Of a stretch of DNA of 20,628 bases, positions 1-7,400 are shown piece by piece. The stretch lies in the NCBI GenBank assembly GCA_958438955.1, contig CAUBTS010000025.1, forward strand, positions 1 to 20,628, read 5' to 3'. Numbering within the stretch: position 1 is the first letter of the stretch; every line of letters starts with the position of its first letter. Made by a program: the position numbers and the translations under genes. The stretch is from an uncultured Collinsella sp. (lineage in GTDB: Bacteria; Actinomycetota; Coriobacteriia; Coriobacteriales; Coriobacteriaceae). The notes below the pieces were generated by a model. The model was not told where the DNA came from and made no database searches. It was given only the letters and a program-made list of their open reading frames with translations.

Positions 1-415
1 CCAGCGTGGGGTCGTCGAGAACCGTCTTGGTGACCATGGTGAGCGCCAGGTCGCCACAATTGATGGCAAGGCCCGTGCCCTCGGTAAGGTGCATGCAGGG
101 CTTGCCTCGACGAAGCTGTCCGTTGTCGGCGATGTCGTCGTGGATCAGCGCGCCCGACTGGAAATGCTCGATGGCTGCCGCGGCGCTGCGGGCGCTCTCA
201 AAGCTACCGCCCACTGCGGTTGCGGCGAGCATGCAGATAAGCGGGCGGTGGCGCTTGCCGGCGTTGGCCGTAAAAGCCGAGAGCGGCGCGTACAGGTAGC
301 GCTCGATATCGGCAGAGGTCGCCTGTCCGTCAAAGAACGTGGCCAGATAGGCGTTAATCTGGTCAAAGTGCTGGGCTAAAAAGCTGGTAAACGGACTGGA
401 CACGGGTTCTCGCAT
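1..415 (-). CDS. Polyprenyl (isoprenoid) diphosphate synthase, N-terminal part; 3' end outside window
   Basis: The first 138 codons of a trans-isoprenyl diphosphate synthase are visible; the rest lies beyond the left edge. The family condenses isopentenyl diphosphate with allylic diphosphates to make quinone or lipid-carrier precursors in the cytosol. Seen: GKRHRP at residues 53-58 (the usual isopentenyl-diphosphate-binding GK-R-RP segment), the first aspartate-rich motif DDIAD at 93-97 (Mg-diphosphate binding), and RRGKP just after it at 102-106. All are in the order and spacing of the family. The ATG at 415 is preceded by AGAAAGA, a weak ribosome site, and no better upstream start was seen. 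Chain length of the product (farnesyl, geranylgeranyl or longer) cannot be judged, because the residues before the DDxxD motif do not settle it and the second motif is missing. Transcribed in the same direction as the PTS gene behind it, about 110 bp away. Confidence 0.93.
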   Translation of the reverse strand, partial: MREPVSSPFTSFLAQHFDQINAYLATFFDGQATSADIERYLYAPLSAFTANAGKRHRPLICMLAATAVGGSFESARSAAAAIEHFQSGALIHDDIADNGQLRRGKPCMHLTEGTGLAINCGDLALTMVTKTVLDDPTL

Positions 416-436
416 TCTTTCTGAGGTTGCGTTGAT

Positions 437-459
437 GCAATATGCAGACAACATATTGC
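437..459. repeat. Short perfect inverted repeat upstream of the polyprenyl synthetase
   Basis: GCAATATG (437-444) and CATATTGC (452-459) are perfect 8-bp arms around a 7-base centre. They lie 22-44 bp upstream of the polyprenyl synthetase start and about 70 bp past the PTS stop. There is no T-run, so it is a poor terminator. It could be a dimeric operator over the synthetase promoter, or chance. No regulator can be assigned. Confidence 0.4.
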
Positions 460-528
460 CACATCAGGGCGTTTGGCGCGGCAGTTTTGGCGATTTAGGA
501 CAACGGGCGTGCGTTTGATGGAGCGCGC

Positions 529-2979
529 CTAAATCAGCCTAAAATGCTCGAGCGCCGCAACGACACCGTCGTGATCGACGGTGTCGGTCACGTAATCGGC
601 CTTATCCTTGAGATAGTCCGGTGCATTGCCCATGGCGATACCGACATCGACGGCGTTCATCAGCGAGACGTCATTGCTGGCGTCGCCGATGCCGTATACG
701 GTTCCGTGGTGGGGATCGAGGGCGTCGAGTACAGACTGGATGCCCCCGCGCTTCGTGCATTCGCGGGGCGAGATTTCGGTTACCTCGAGTTCGAGCTCGT
801 TAAAGCACAGCAGCGGCTCAAGTGCCTTATCTTGAGCGATGTGGTTGGCGAGCGATGTAGACATCAAGATCTTGTAGACACTGTAATGTTGCAGCTGCGT
901 GACTGCGTCGCCCAGGGTGCGCGCGTATCCGGGAGCATCGGGCGCATCGGCACTCATGCGCACGACGCCGTTGAGGCCCTCAAAGCGGATGACCTCGCCC
1001 GATTGCTCAAGGTAGGGGGCAAGACGCTGCAGCATACTGGGCGTCATCGACAGATCGCGAATTGTGTGTCCGTTGATCTCGGCGTAACCGCCCGCAAGAC
1101 AGACGATGCCGGTCCAGGGCAGCTCAAGAAGTTTGGGGTGGATGCAGCTCAGGGTACGTCCCGTGCAGATAAAGGCCATGTTGCCGTTGGCGACAAACTC
1201 GCGGATTGCCTGCGAAACCGCCTCGTTGGGATAGGGGGAGAGGTCCCGCTCGTCTTCGGGAAGGTCTTGGGCGAGCCTGGGGTCTTGCCAGGCGAGCGTT
1301 CCGTCGATATCGAAGAAGCAAATATTGCCGCGCTTATGGGCCGCGCTGGCGGCAGGGGAGGCCGAGGTGGTGGGCACAAATTCCGGCTCGAGGCCCATGA
1401 TCTGGTCAAAATGCTCTTTAACGCGGGGAACGGAGATGCCGATAATCACCTGGGCGGTCTTGCCCGTAATGATGAGGCCCTTGGCGCCCACTGCGACAAA
1501 CGACGCGTTATCTGCAACGATGGAAGGGTCTGCGACCTCGACGCGCAGGCGCGTGGCGCAGTTGGTTGCGCCCACGATATTGCCAACGCCACCTAAAAGC
1601 TGAATTACCCGCTCAGCGAGGACGTGATCTTGATCGGATCGACTATTGACCTCGTCATTGGGAGATTGCTCTTTGGCAAAGTCGCTTCCCGTTAAACAAT
1701 CGATTGCCGCGCGATTGACGACATGATCCTCGCGGCCCGGAGTCTTAAGGTCATAGACCAAGATGAGTGCTCGAAAACTAACAAAAAAGATGAGGCTAAA
1801 GGCAAGGCCGATACCGAGCGCCAAAAGATAGGCACCGGCATGCGTGCGCATGAGCGGAATAAAGTTGAAGGCTGCCATCTCCATGAGGCCGCCCGAGAAG
1901 ATGCCGACGATGCCAAAGAGATTCATGGCTGTGGCAAGGCAAGACGATAAGACGGCGTAGAGCAAAAAGAGCCCGGGGTGGGTGAACATAAAGAGAAACT
2001 CGAGTGGCTCGGTAACGCCGCAAACCACCGAAGCGATGATGGCGGGAGCAAGGATGACCCTGAGGCCGGCGCGGCGCTCGGGTTTTGCGGTGGAGTAGAA
2101 CGCAGCTGCGATGGCAGGAAGGCCAAAGAGCTTGACCCAGCCGGTGGCGGTAAAACCGGCCCACGGCGCAAGCTCATTAAGGGGGCGCGTGCTATGGGAG
2201 AGGATGGGGAGCAAACTGCTCCACGTGGCGTAGATGCCGTCGTTAATGACCAGGTTGTCGTAGTAGATCGGCATGTAGAGCAGGTGGTGCAGGCCAAAGG
2301 GCTCGAGTGCTCGTTCTAAAAAGACAAAGATGCCCACGCCAAAGGGACCGACGCCTGCAAGCGCGTGACGCAGCGTATCGGTTACATCGTATACGTAGGG
2401 CACGATGGCGGCCGAGATAGCAGCAAGGGCAAACACGGCAAAAAAGCTGATGAGGTAGACCAGCGAGGAGCCCGAGAAGGTGCCGAGCCAATCGGGAACC
2501 TTGGCATCGTAGAAGCGGTCATGGATGGCAACGACGGTTGCCGATACCGCCAGCGGGCCGATAATGCCGGTGTCGAGCGTCTTGATGCCGTCGATGACGG
2601 TGATACCGCTGGCGGAGGTCAAAGATGACGGGTACTCAAGTCCAAGGTTGTCTCCGCTCAGCTTAATGATCTCGCTCAAAAAGAAGCAGTAGGCAAAATA
2701 GGCGACGAGAGCCTCGAGGCAGCAACGAGCCGGTTGTTTTTGGGCAAGACCGATGGGCAGCGCTACGGCAAAAAGGAGCGGGAGGCGTTTAAAGACCGTC
2801 CACGAGCCGCGCTGGATGATAGCCCAGAAAACGTACCAAGGGGTTCCGTATACGGCGAGATCGCCGACGATGTCCGCAGTCGTTGCGAGAGCGGAGACGC
2901 CGACCATGAGGCCTGATATAGAAAACAGCATGGCGGGCGCGAACATTGCCCCGCCAAAGCGTTGGATTTTTTGCAGCAT
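529..2979 (-). CDS. PTS glucose/alpha-glucoside-type EIICB fused to a C-terminal HAD (Cof-type) sugar-phosphate phosphatase
   Basis: An 816-residue three-part fusion. Residues 1 to about 415 are a membrane EIIC of the glucose/maltose/glucosamine superfamily, with about ten hydrophobic segments, a GLHH motif and the conserved GVTEPLEFLF motif; the arrangement resembles MalX-type alpha-glucoside permeases. Residues about 455-530 are EIIB with the phosphorylated cysteine C474 in NCATRLRVEV. An Ala/Pro/Ser linker leads to a HAD-IIB phosphatase (about 550-816): nucleophile D557 and D559 in FFDIDGTL, T606 in ICTGRT, K743, and D766/D770 in GIGDASND, so all four HAD motifs are intact. EIIA is absent and must come from elsewhere. 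EIIC/B normally phosphorylates sugar during uptake; a fused phosphatase would remove that phosphate inside the cell (inference). The start has GGAAGG 8 bases upstream. It is divergent from a GntR regulator, with shared palindromes between them. The exact substrate is not proven; alpha-glucosides such as maltose are favoured by family and neighbours. Confidence 0.94.
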   Translation of the reverse strand: MLQKIQRFGGAMFAPAMLFSISGLMVGVSALATTADIVGDLAVYGTPWYVFWAIIQRGSWTVFKRLPLLFAVALPIGLAQKQPARCCLEALVAYFAYCFFLSEIIKLSGDNLGLEYPSSLTSASGITVIDGIKTLDTGIIGPLAVSATVVAIHDRFYDAKVPDWLGTFSGSSLVYLISFFAVFALAAISAAIVPYVYDVTDTLRHALAGVGPFGVGIFVFLERALEPFGLHHLLYMPIYYDNLVINDGIYATWSSLLPILSHSTRPLNELAPWAGFTATGWVKLFGLPAIAAAFYSTAKPERRAGLRVILAPAIIASVVCGVTEPLEFLFMFTHPGLFLLYAVLSSCLATAMNLFGIVGIFSGGLMEMAAFNFIPLMRTHAGAYLLALGIGLAFSLIFFVSFRALILVYDLKTPGREDHVVNRAAIDCLTGSDFAKEQSPNDEVNSRSDQDHVLAERVIQLLGGVGNIVGATNCATRLRVEVADPSIVADNASFVAVGAKGLIITGKTAQVIIGISVPRVKEHFDQIMGLEPEFVPTTSASPAASAAHKRGNICFFDIDGTLAWQDPRLAQDLPEDERDLSPYPNEAVSQAIREFVANGNMAFICTGRTLSCIHPKLLELPWTGIVCLAGGYAEINGHTIRDLSMTPSMLQRLAPYLEQSGEVIRFEGLNGVVRMSADAPDAPGYARTLGDAVTQLQHYSVYKILMSTSLANHIAQDKALEPLLCFNELELEVTEISPRECTKRGGIQSVLDALDPHHGTVYGIGDASNDVSLMNAVDVGIAMGNAPDYLKDKADYVTDTVDHDGVVAALEHFRLI

Positions 2980-3020
2980 GTTCTGCCTTCCGAATATCGA
3001 GGCGCGTTGCGCGTGGGGAA

Positions 3021-3045
3021 ACGTTTAAACAATGGATTCATTGTA
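3021..3045 (-). promoter_or_regulatory. Putative PTS promoter -10 box with TTGTTTAAACAA-like operator at the start site
   Basis: Reading the minus strand, TACAAT (3040-3045) is a good -10 box, and the expected transcription start falls next to the palindrome ACGTTTAAACAA (3021-3032). The core GTTTAAAC is perfectly self-complementary. No convincing -35 was found. The position just downstream of -10 fits repression. The same core recurs at 3145-3152 and in the malQ promoter. Confidence 0.55.
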
Positions 3046-3142
3046 GAGGACCAGACGAGTGTCGTACCGGCAGTTTTGAGCGAAACCGATTTGGGCATGA
3101 CAGAAACCGTCAACGGCTAAATCCTGTCGCTTCACCGATATT

Positions 3143-3173
3143 CGGTTTAAACAACTTTAAGAAATGCTATCGT
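3143..3173 (+). promoter_or_regulatory. Putative gntR promoter with overlapping palindromic operator
   Basis: The palindromic core GTTTAAAC sits at 3145-3152 within CGGTTTAAACAA (3143-3154). It lies 17 bp upstream of an extended -10-like TGCTATCGT (3165-3173), so it covers the -35 position of the regulator's own promoter. This suggests autoregulation by the GntR protein. The regulator's start follows AGAGGTG at about 3196-3202. Confidence 0.45.
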
Positions 3174-3208
3174 GCCTAGCCGGAAATGAATAATGTAGAG
3201 GTGAAACA

Positions 3209-3928
3209 ATGCCAAAAGCGATATACGAAGGAATCTACCGAGAAATACGCTCGCGCATCATTAATGGGACCTATGCGTTTCAGGAGATGCTGCCAACCGA
3301 AGCCGAGCTGACCGCGGAATTTGGCTGCACGCGCAATACCGTCCGCCGCGCTTTGAGCATGCTGGCCGACGGGATGTTTGTGCAGCCCATACACGGCAAG
3401 GGCGTGCGCGTTATTTGGCTTAAGGGCGAAACCGACATGTTGGGCGCACTCGAAGAGGTTGAGTCGTTTGGCGAGTTTGCAAAGCGCAACAATGCCGTTG
3501 CATCGACGGACGTTAAGTCTTTCGAACATCTGGTTTGCACCGAGCAACTCTCTCGTCACCTGGGCTTTAAGGTGGGCGAGGAGTTGATTCGCGTAGTGCG
3601 TGTCCGAAGCCTCAACGGCAACGCGCGCCAAGTGGACCATGGCTATTTTTTGGCGTCGATCGCCAAGGGCCTGACTCCCGAGATCGCGGCAGATTCTATT
3701 TACGGCTATCTGGAGCACAAGCGCGGTGTCAAAGTGATGGCGAGCCGTCGTACGGTGAGTGTCGAGCTCGCCAACGATGAGGACTGCAGCTATCTTGACC
3801 TCGGCAAATACAACTGCGTTGCCGTCATGGAGAGTCAGTCGTACACCTCGGATGGCATCTTGTTTGAGGTGACGCACACTCGCACACACCCCGAGATCTT
3901 CCATTACCGCGTCAATTCCAAGCGATAG
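3209..3928 (+). CDS. GntR-family transcriptional regulator with UTRA effector domain (TreR/MalR-like role)
   Basis: A 239-residue cytosolic DNA-binding regulator. Residues about 3-68 form the GntR winged helix: a conserved IYREIRSRII start, LPTEAELTAEFGCTRNTVRRAL for the recognition helix region, and the wing GKGVRV. Residues about 90-235 are a UTRA ligand domain, ending with the typical FEVTHTRTHPEIFHYR strand pattern. UTRA regulators of this type usually sense a sugar or sugar phosphate and repress the adjacent uptake genes. It is divergent from the PTS-phosphatase gene and followed by a strong terminator before the ABC operon. Palindromes of the form TTGTTTAAACAA lie before the PTS, this gene, the ABC operon and malQ. 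They resemble the AT-rich TTGTATATACAA-type sites I recall for Bacillus TreR, so this protein is the best local candidate to bind them. Ligand unknown. ATG chosen for its AGAGGTG site. Confidence 0.92.
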   Translation: MPKAIYEGIYREIRSRIINGTYAFQEMLPTEAELTAEFGCTRNTVRRALSMLADGMFVQPIHGKGVRVIWLKGETDMLGALEEVESFGEFAKRNNAVASTDVKSFEHLVCTEQLSRHLGFKVGEELIRVVRVRSLNGNARQVDHGYFLASIAKGLTPEIAADSIYGYLEHKRGVKVMASRRTVSVELANDEDCSYLDLGKYNCVAVMESQSYTSDGILFEVTHTRTHPEIFHYRVNSKR

Positions 3929-3967
3929 CCGGCTAGCTCGCAGCCTGACGAGACTCATGGCCTCAAA

Positions 3968-4020
3968 GAGAAAACGCCCGGTCAAACCGACGGTACATCG
4001 GCTTGACCGGGCGTTTTCTC
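3968..4020 (+). terminator. Strong intrinsic terminator after gntR
   Basis: A perfect 18-bp stem (3968-3985 with 4003-4020) encloses a 17-base loop that itself holds a 4-bp CCGA/TCGG pair. The descending arm ends GCGTTTTCTC, giving a short U-rich tail, and the ascending arm begins GAGAAAACGC, so it may also work in reverse. It separates gntR from the ABC operon promoter region. Confidence 0.85.
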
Positions 4021-4039
4021 TGCATTAGATAGCAAATAA

Positions 4040-4051
4040 TTGTTTATACAA
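4040..4051. promoter_or_regulatory. Upstream operator-like palindrome of the ABC operon
   Basis: TTGTTTATACAA is a near-perfect palindrome (10 of 12 positions self-complementary) of the same family as the sites at 3021, 3143, 4115 and 13058. Its centre is 75 bp upstream of the second site at 4115-4126. It lies in the 306-bp gap before the binding-protein gene. Confidence 0.5.
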
Positions 4052-4114
4052 AACTTGTCAAGTATCAAGTTGAAATTACCGTTCACCGAAGTTTTTCTAC
4101 CGCTCTAGTAATAC

Positions 4115-4126
4115 TTGTTCAAACAA
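4115..4126. promoter_or_regulatory. Promoter-proximal operator-like palindrome of the ABC operon
   Basis: TTGTTCAAACAA has perfectly complementary 5-bp arms TTGTT/AACAA. It lies about 110 bp before the binding-protein start and next to a weak -10-like TAGTAATAC. No convincing -35 was found, so the promoter itself is not assigned. The rest of 4127-4234 holds no other clear feature except the AAAGGGTGG ribosome site. Confidence 0.5.
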
Positions 4127-4234
4127 CTAGCCAAATAGCGTATCGTTCAAATCAGCAAAAGGGGCAAAGTCCCCGAGCCAATCTCCGAAGGCGGCGGCAG
4201 AGGGTGCCGCCACGGTGTGAAAGGGTGGATTGTA

Positions 4235-5551
4235 ATGAAGAACGAAATGAGCAGAAGGCAGTTCCTGGGCTTTGCTGGTTCCGCGGCTGCAGTTCTTGGT
4301 CTGGGCCTCGTGGGTTGCGGTGGTTCTGCCGGCTCCGGCTCCTCTGCTTCTGGTGACGCTGCCGAGGTCTACTTCCTCCAATTCAAGCCCGAGGTCGACA
4401 AGGAGTGGAAGGAGATCGCCAAGGCCTATAAGAAGGAGAAGGGCGTCGAGGTCAAGATCGTGACCGCCGCTTCCAACACCTACGAGGAGAAGCTTAAGTC
4501 CGAGATGTCCAAGAGCTCCGCTCCGACCCTGTTCCAGGTCAACGGCCCCACCGGTCTTAAGAACTGGAAGGATTACTGCGCCGACCTGTCCGATACCAAG
4601 CTCCGCGGTGAGCTCATTGACGACTCCCTGGCTCTGCAGTCCGACGGCAAGGATGTGTGCATCGACTGGGTCCAGGAGAGCTTCGGCATCATCTACAACA
4701 AGCAGCTGCTCGAGAAGGCTGGCTACAAGGCCGAGGACATCAACTCCTTCGACAAGCTGAAGGCTTGTGCCGACGACATCCAGGCCCGCAAGGACGAGCT
4801 TGGTGTCGAGGGTGCCTTCACTTCCGCCGGCATGGACGACTCCTCCAGCTGGCGCTACACCACCCACCTTGCCAACATGCCGCTCTACTACGAGTTTGAG
4901 AAGGAGCACAACCAGGAGGACGACGAGATCAAGGGTGAGTTCCTCGACAACTACAAGCAGATCTTCGACCTGTACATCACCGACTCCACCTGCGATCCTT
5001 CGCAGCTTGCTTCCAAGACCGGCGACGACGCCACCAACGAGTTCGCAACCGGCAAGGCCGTCTTCTACCAGAACGGCTCTTGGGCCTACTCTGACCTCGT
5101 CAAGGCCGGCATGACCGACGATCAGATTGGCATGATGCCGATCTACATCGGTGTTGACGGCGAGGAGAACCAGGGCCTGTGCTCCGGCGGCGAGAACTAC
5201 TGGTGCGTCAGTTCCCAGGCTTCCGAGGATGCCCAGAAGGCCACCGAGGACTTCATGTATTGGTGCGTCACCGCTGACACCCCGACCAGCATCATCGCCG
5301 ACAAGATGGGTCTGACCGCTCCGTTCAAGAGCGCCAAGGAGACCACCAACGTCTTCTCGCAGCAGGCCGTTGCCATGGCCAAGGACGGCAAGAAGACCGT
5401 CGCTTGGGACTTCGTCTACATTCCCTCCGAGGAGTGGAAGAAGAACCTCAAGCAGGCTCTGATTGCCTACGCTGCCGATAACAGCAAGTGGGACGGCGTC
5501 AAGAACGCCTTCGTCGATGGCTGGAAGACCGAGAAGGCCGCTTCCGAGTAA
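4235..5551 (+). CDS. CUT1 sugar ABC transporter, Tat-type lipoprotein substrate-binding protein (MalE-like)
   Basis: A 438-residue extracytoplasmic solute-binding protein of the maltose/oligosaccharide type (family 1). Seen: an N-terminal SRRQFLGFAG twin-arginine motif (R7, R8), a hydrophobic stretch, and the lipobox LVGC with lipidated C28, followed by a Gly/Ser linker. It should be exported folded by Tat and anchored to the membrane outer face. The rest has the YFLQF...EVDKEWKEIAKAYKKEKG opening and WDFVYIPSEEWKKNLKQAL close usual in these proteins. The ATG at 4235 is chosen because AAAGGGTGG sits 7 bases upstream; the in-frame GTG at 4217 would overlap that site. Lysine codons are overwhelmingly AAG, as expected for a highly expressed gene. 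First gene of the ABC operon; a maltodextrin-type substrate is inferred from neighbouring malQ and phosphorylase. Confidence 0.93.
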   Translation: MKNEMSRRQFLGFAGSAAAVLGLGLVGCGGSAGSGSSASGDAAEVYFLQFKPEVDKEWKEIAKAYKKEKGVEVKIVTAASNTYEEKLKSEMSKSSAPTLFQVNGPTGLKNWKDYCADLSDTKLRGELIDDSLALQSDGKDVCIDWVQESFGIIYNKQLLEKAGYKAEDINSFDKLKACADDIQARKDELGVEGAFTSAGMDDSSSWRYTTHLANMPLYYEFEKEHNQEDDEIKGEFLDNYKQIFDLYITDSTCDPSQLASKTGDDATNEFATGKAVFYQNGSWAYSDLVKAGMTDDQIGMMPIYIGVDGEENQGLCSGGENYWCVSSQASEDAQKATEDFMYWCVTADTPTSIIADKMGLTAPFKSAKETTNVFSQQAVAMAKDGKKTVAWDFVYIPSEEWKKNLKQALIAYAADNSKWDGVKNAFVDGWKTEKAASE

Positions 5552-5582
5552 GCAGTTGCTGCCCAAGCTATCTGATTAGCGA

Positions 5583-5618
5583 CAGGGGGCGGGCAGACGT
5601 TGGTTTGCCCGCCCCCTG
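5583..5618 (+). other. Intercistronic GC-rich hairpin between binding-protein and permease genes
   Basis: CAGGGGGCGGGCA (5583-5595) and TGCCCGCCCCCTG (5606-5618) form a perfect 13-bp stem with a 10-base loop, 31 bp after the binding-protein stop. No U-run follows, and the next ribosome site (GAAAGGA) is only 9-10 bases on. It is therefore more likely an mRNA-stabilising or partial-attenuation stem than a terminator. This would keep the binding protein in excess over the permeases, as is common in sugar ABC operons. Confidence 0.75.
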
Positions 5619-5638
5619 CATATTGAAAGGACCCTTTT

Positions 5639-6493
5639 ATGGGCAAAGCACTCAAGCGCTGGTGGCCGCTCTTTATGCTGCCCACGTGCCTGGCGTTTAT
5701 GATCGGGTTCGTGATCCCCTTTATCCAGGGCTTCTATCTCTCGTTCTGCCAGTTTATTATCATTAGTAACGCGCACTTTGTCGGTATCGAGAACTACGTG
5801 CGCGCGCTGTCCGATCCGCAGTTCTCCACGTCGTTCTTCTTTACCGTGGCGTTTGCCTTCCTGTCGACGGTGCTCATCAACGTGATCGCCCTGGCCATTG
5901 CGCAGGCGCTCACCCGCAAGGCGCTCAAAGGCACCAACATCTTCCGTACGATCTTCTTTATGCCTAACCTGATCGGCGGCATCGTGCTGGGCTACATTTG
6001 GCAGATTCTGATCAACTGCCTGCTCTCCAACGTGGGTGCCCAGCTCATCGCTCTTAACTCTGCTGCTGGCTTCTGGGGCCTTATCATCCTGACCCTGTGG
6101 CAGCAGGTCGGCTACATGATGATCATCTACATCGCTGGTCTGCAGTCCATTCCGTCCGACTACATCGAGGCCGCCAAGGTCGACGGCGCTACGGCATGGC
6201 AGACGTTTTGGAAGGTTAAGATCCCTAACCTGATGCCGACCATCACCATCTGCCTGTTCCTGTCCATCACCAACGGCTTTAAGCTGTTCGACCAGAACCT
6301 CGCCCTTACCGGCGGCGCCCCCGCGCACTCCACCGAGATGCTCGCCCTGAACATCTACAACACGTTCTATTCGCGTGCCGGTATCGCATGGCAGGGCATT
6401 GGTCAGGCCAAGGCGGTTATCTTCTGCATCCTGGTCGTGGCCATCTCCATGATCCAGCTTAAGGCCACGAGGTCCAAGGAGGTGCAGCAGTAA
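5639..6493 (+). CDS. CUT1 sugar ABC transporter permease (MalF/UgpA-like)
   Basis: A 284-residue inner-membrane permease, one of two that form the translocation channel. About six hydrophobic segments are visible, the first at residues 9-31 and the last near 257-275. The cytoplasmic EAA loop is clear, EAAKVDGATAWQTFWKVKIP beginning at E177, with the conserved G183; this loop docks with the ATPase. Length is typical of the short MalF/UgpA class and much shorter than E. coli MalF, which carries a large periplasmic insert. GAAAGGA precedes the ATG. The stop and the next gene's start share one base (TAATG), so translation of the two permeases is probably coupled. The family assignment is firm; the sugar is inferred from context. 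Confidence 0.94.
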   Translation: MGKALKRWWPLFMLPTCLAFMIGFVIPFIQGFYLSFCQFIIISNAHFVGIENYVRALSDPQFSTSFFFTVAFAFLSTVLINVIALAIAQALTRKALKGTNIFRTIFFMPNLIGGIVLGYIWQILINCLLSNVGAQLIALNSAAGFWGLIILTLWQQVGYMMIIYIAGLQSIPSDYIEAAKVDGATAWQTFWKVKIPNLMPTITICLFLSITNGFKLFDQNLALTGGAPAHSTEMLALNIYNTFYSRAGIAWQGIGQAKAVIFCILVVAISMIQLKATRSKEVQQ

Positions 6494-7332
6494 TGAAACG
6501 CGATAAGGTTATCAACCGCGCGCTCTCGATTTTCTTTACGATCCTGTCGCTCGCGTGGATCTACCCCGTGTTCATGATTGCGCTTAATTCTTTTAAGAAA
6601 GCGACCGCAATCAGCACCACCACGGCATTCGATCTGCTCACGCCCGAGACGTTCAACGGCCTCGCAAACTACATGCACGCCCTTAACGAGCAGGGCTTTG
6701 CCTCGGCATTTATGTACTCGCTCATCATCACGGTCACGTCGGTCGTGCTGATCTTGGTGTGCTGCTCCATGTGCGCTTGGTACGTGGTTCGTGTCAACAA
6801 CAAGATCTCGAACTTCTTCTATTACCTGTTCGTGTTCTCGATGGTCGTGCCGTTCCAGATGCTCATGTTCACGCTGTCCAATTTGGCGGACCGCATCGGC
6901 TTCAACACGCCGTTCAACATCTGCTTTATCTACCTCGGCTTTGGCGCGGGCCTGGCGGTCTTTATGTTCGCCGGTTTTGTAAAGAACATCCCGCTCGAGA
7001 TCGAGGAGGCGGCCATGATTGATGGCTGCAACCCGGTCCAGGTGTTCTTTAAGATTGTCCTTCCCATCATGAAGCCCACCTATCTTTCGGTCGGCATCCT
7101 CGAGACCATGTGGGTCTGGAACGACTATCTGCTGCCCTACCTTACGCTCGACTCCACCAAGTACAAGACCATTCCTATCTTGATCCAGTACTTCCGCGGC
7201 GGCTACGGCCACGTCGAGCTCGGCCCCATGATGGCCTGCATCATGATGGTCGTTATCCCCATCGTTATCATGTACATCCTCTGTCAGAAGTACATCATCG
7301 ACGGCGTGGTGGCAGGTGCCGTCAAGGGCTGA
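6493..7332 (+). CDS. CUT1 sugar ABC transporter permease (MalG/UgpE-like)
   Basis: A 279-residue second permease. The N-terminal pattern (short basic tail, then a hydrophobic segment ending in LNSFKK) and about six membrane segments are typical of MalG-type proteins. The EAA loop EAAMIDGCNPVQVFFKIVLP starts at E172. AAGGAGGTG lies 8 bases upstream of the ATG, inside the end of the previous gene, and the start overlaps the previous stop by one base. It would pair with the preceding permease and two ATPase subunits. A 68-bp gap separates it from the ATPase gene, with no clear terminator. Confidence 0.94.
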   Translation: MKRDKVINRALSIFFTILSLAWIYPVFMIALNSFKKATAISTTTAFDLLTPETFNGLANYMHALNEQGFASAFMYSLIITVTSVVLILVCCSMCAWYVVRVNNKISNFFYYLFVFSMVVPFQMLMFTLSNLADRIGFNTPFNICFIYLGFGAGLAVFMFAGFVKNIPLEIEEAAMIDGCNPVQVFFKIVLPIMKPTYLSVGILETMWVWNDYLLPYLTLDSTKYKTIPILIQYFRGGYGHVELGPMMACIMMVVIPIVIMYILCQKYIIDGVVAGAVKG

Positions 7333-7400
7333 TGCCGTAACTGTTTTGCAAGTTTCTGCGGCACCCCTCAGCGCGGCGCCGCATATCGAAAGGTAGAGAC

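Noticed and set aside
544..1596. Long plus-strand open frame opposite the PTS-phosphatase gene
   Set aside because: It is antisense to intact IIB and HAD motifs, has no recognisable domain, and is explained by GC-biased codon positions.
3176..3985. 269-codon minus-strand open frame opposite the GntR regulator
   Set aside because: The plus-strand frame shows clear winged-helix and UTRA features with a ribosome site; the minus frame shows none and runs into the terminator stem.
4127..5566. 479-codon minus-strand open frame opposite the sugar-binding protein
   Set aside because: Low-complexity Leu/Val/Gly-rich translation mirroring the biased codons of the real gene; the plus-strand frame has a Tat signal, lipobox and ribosome site.
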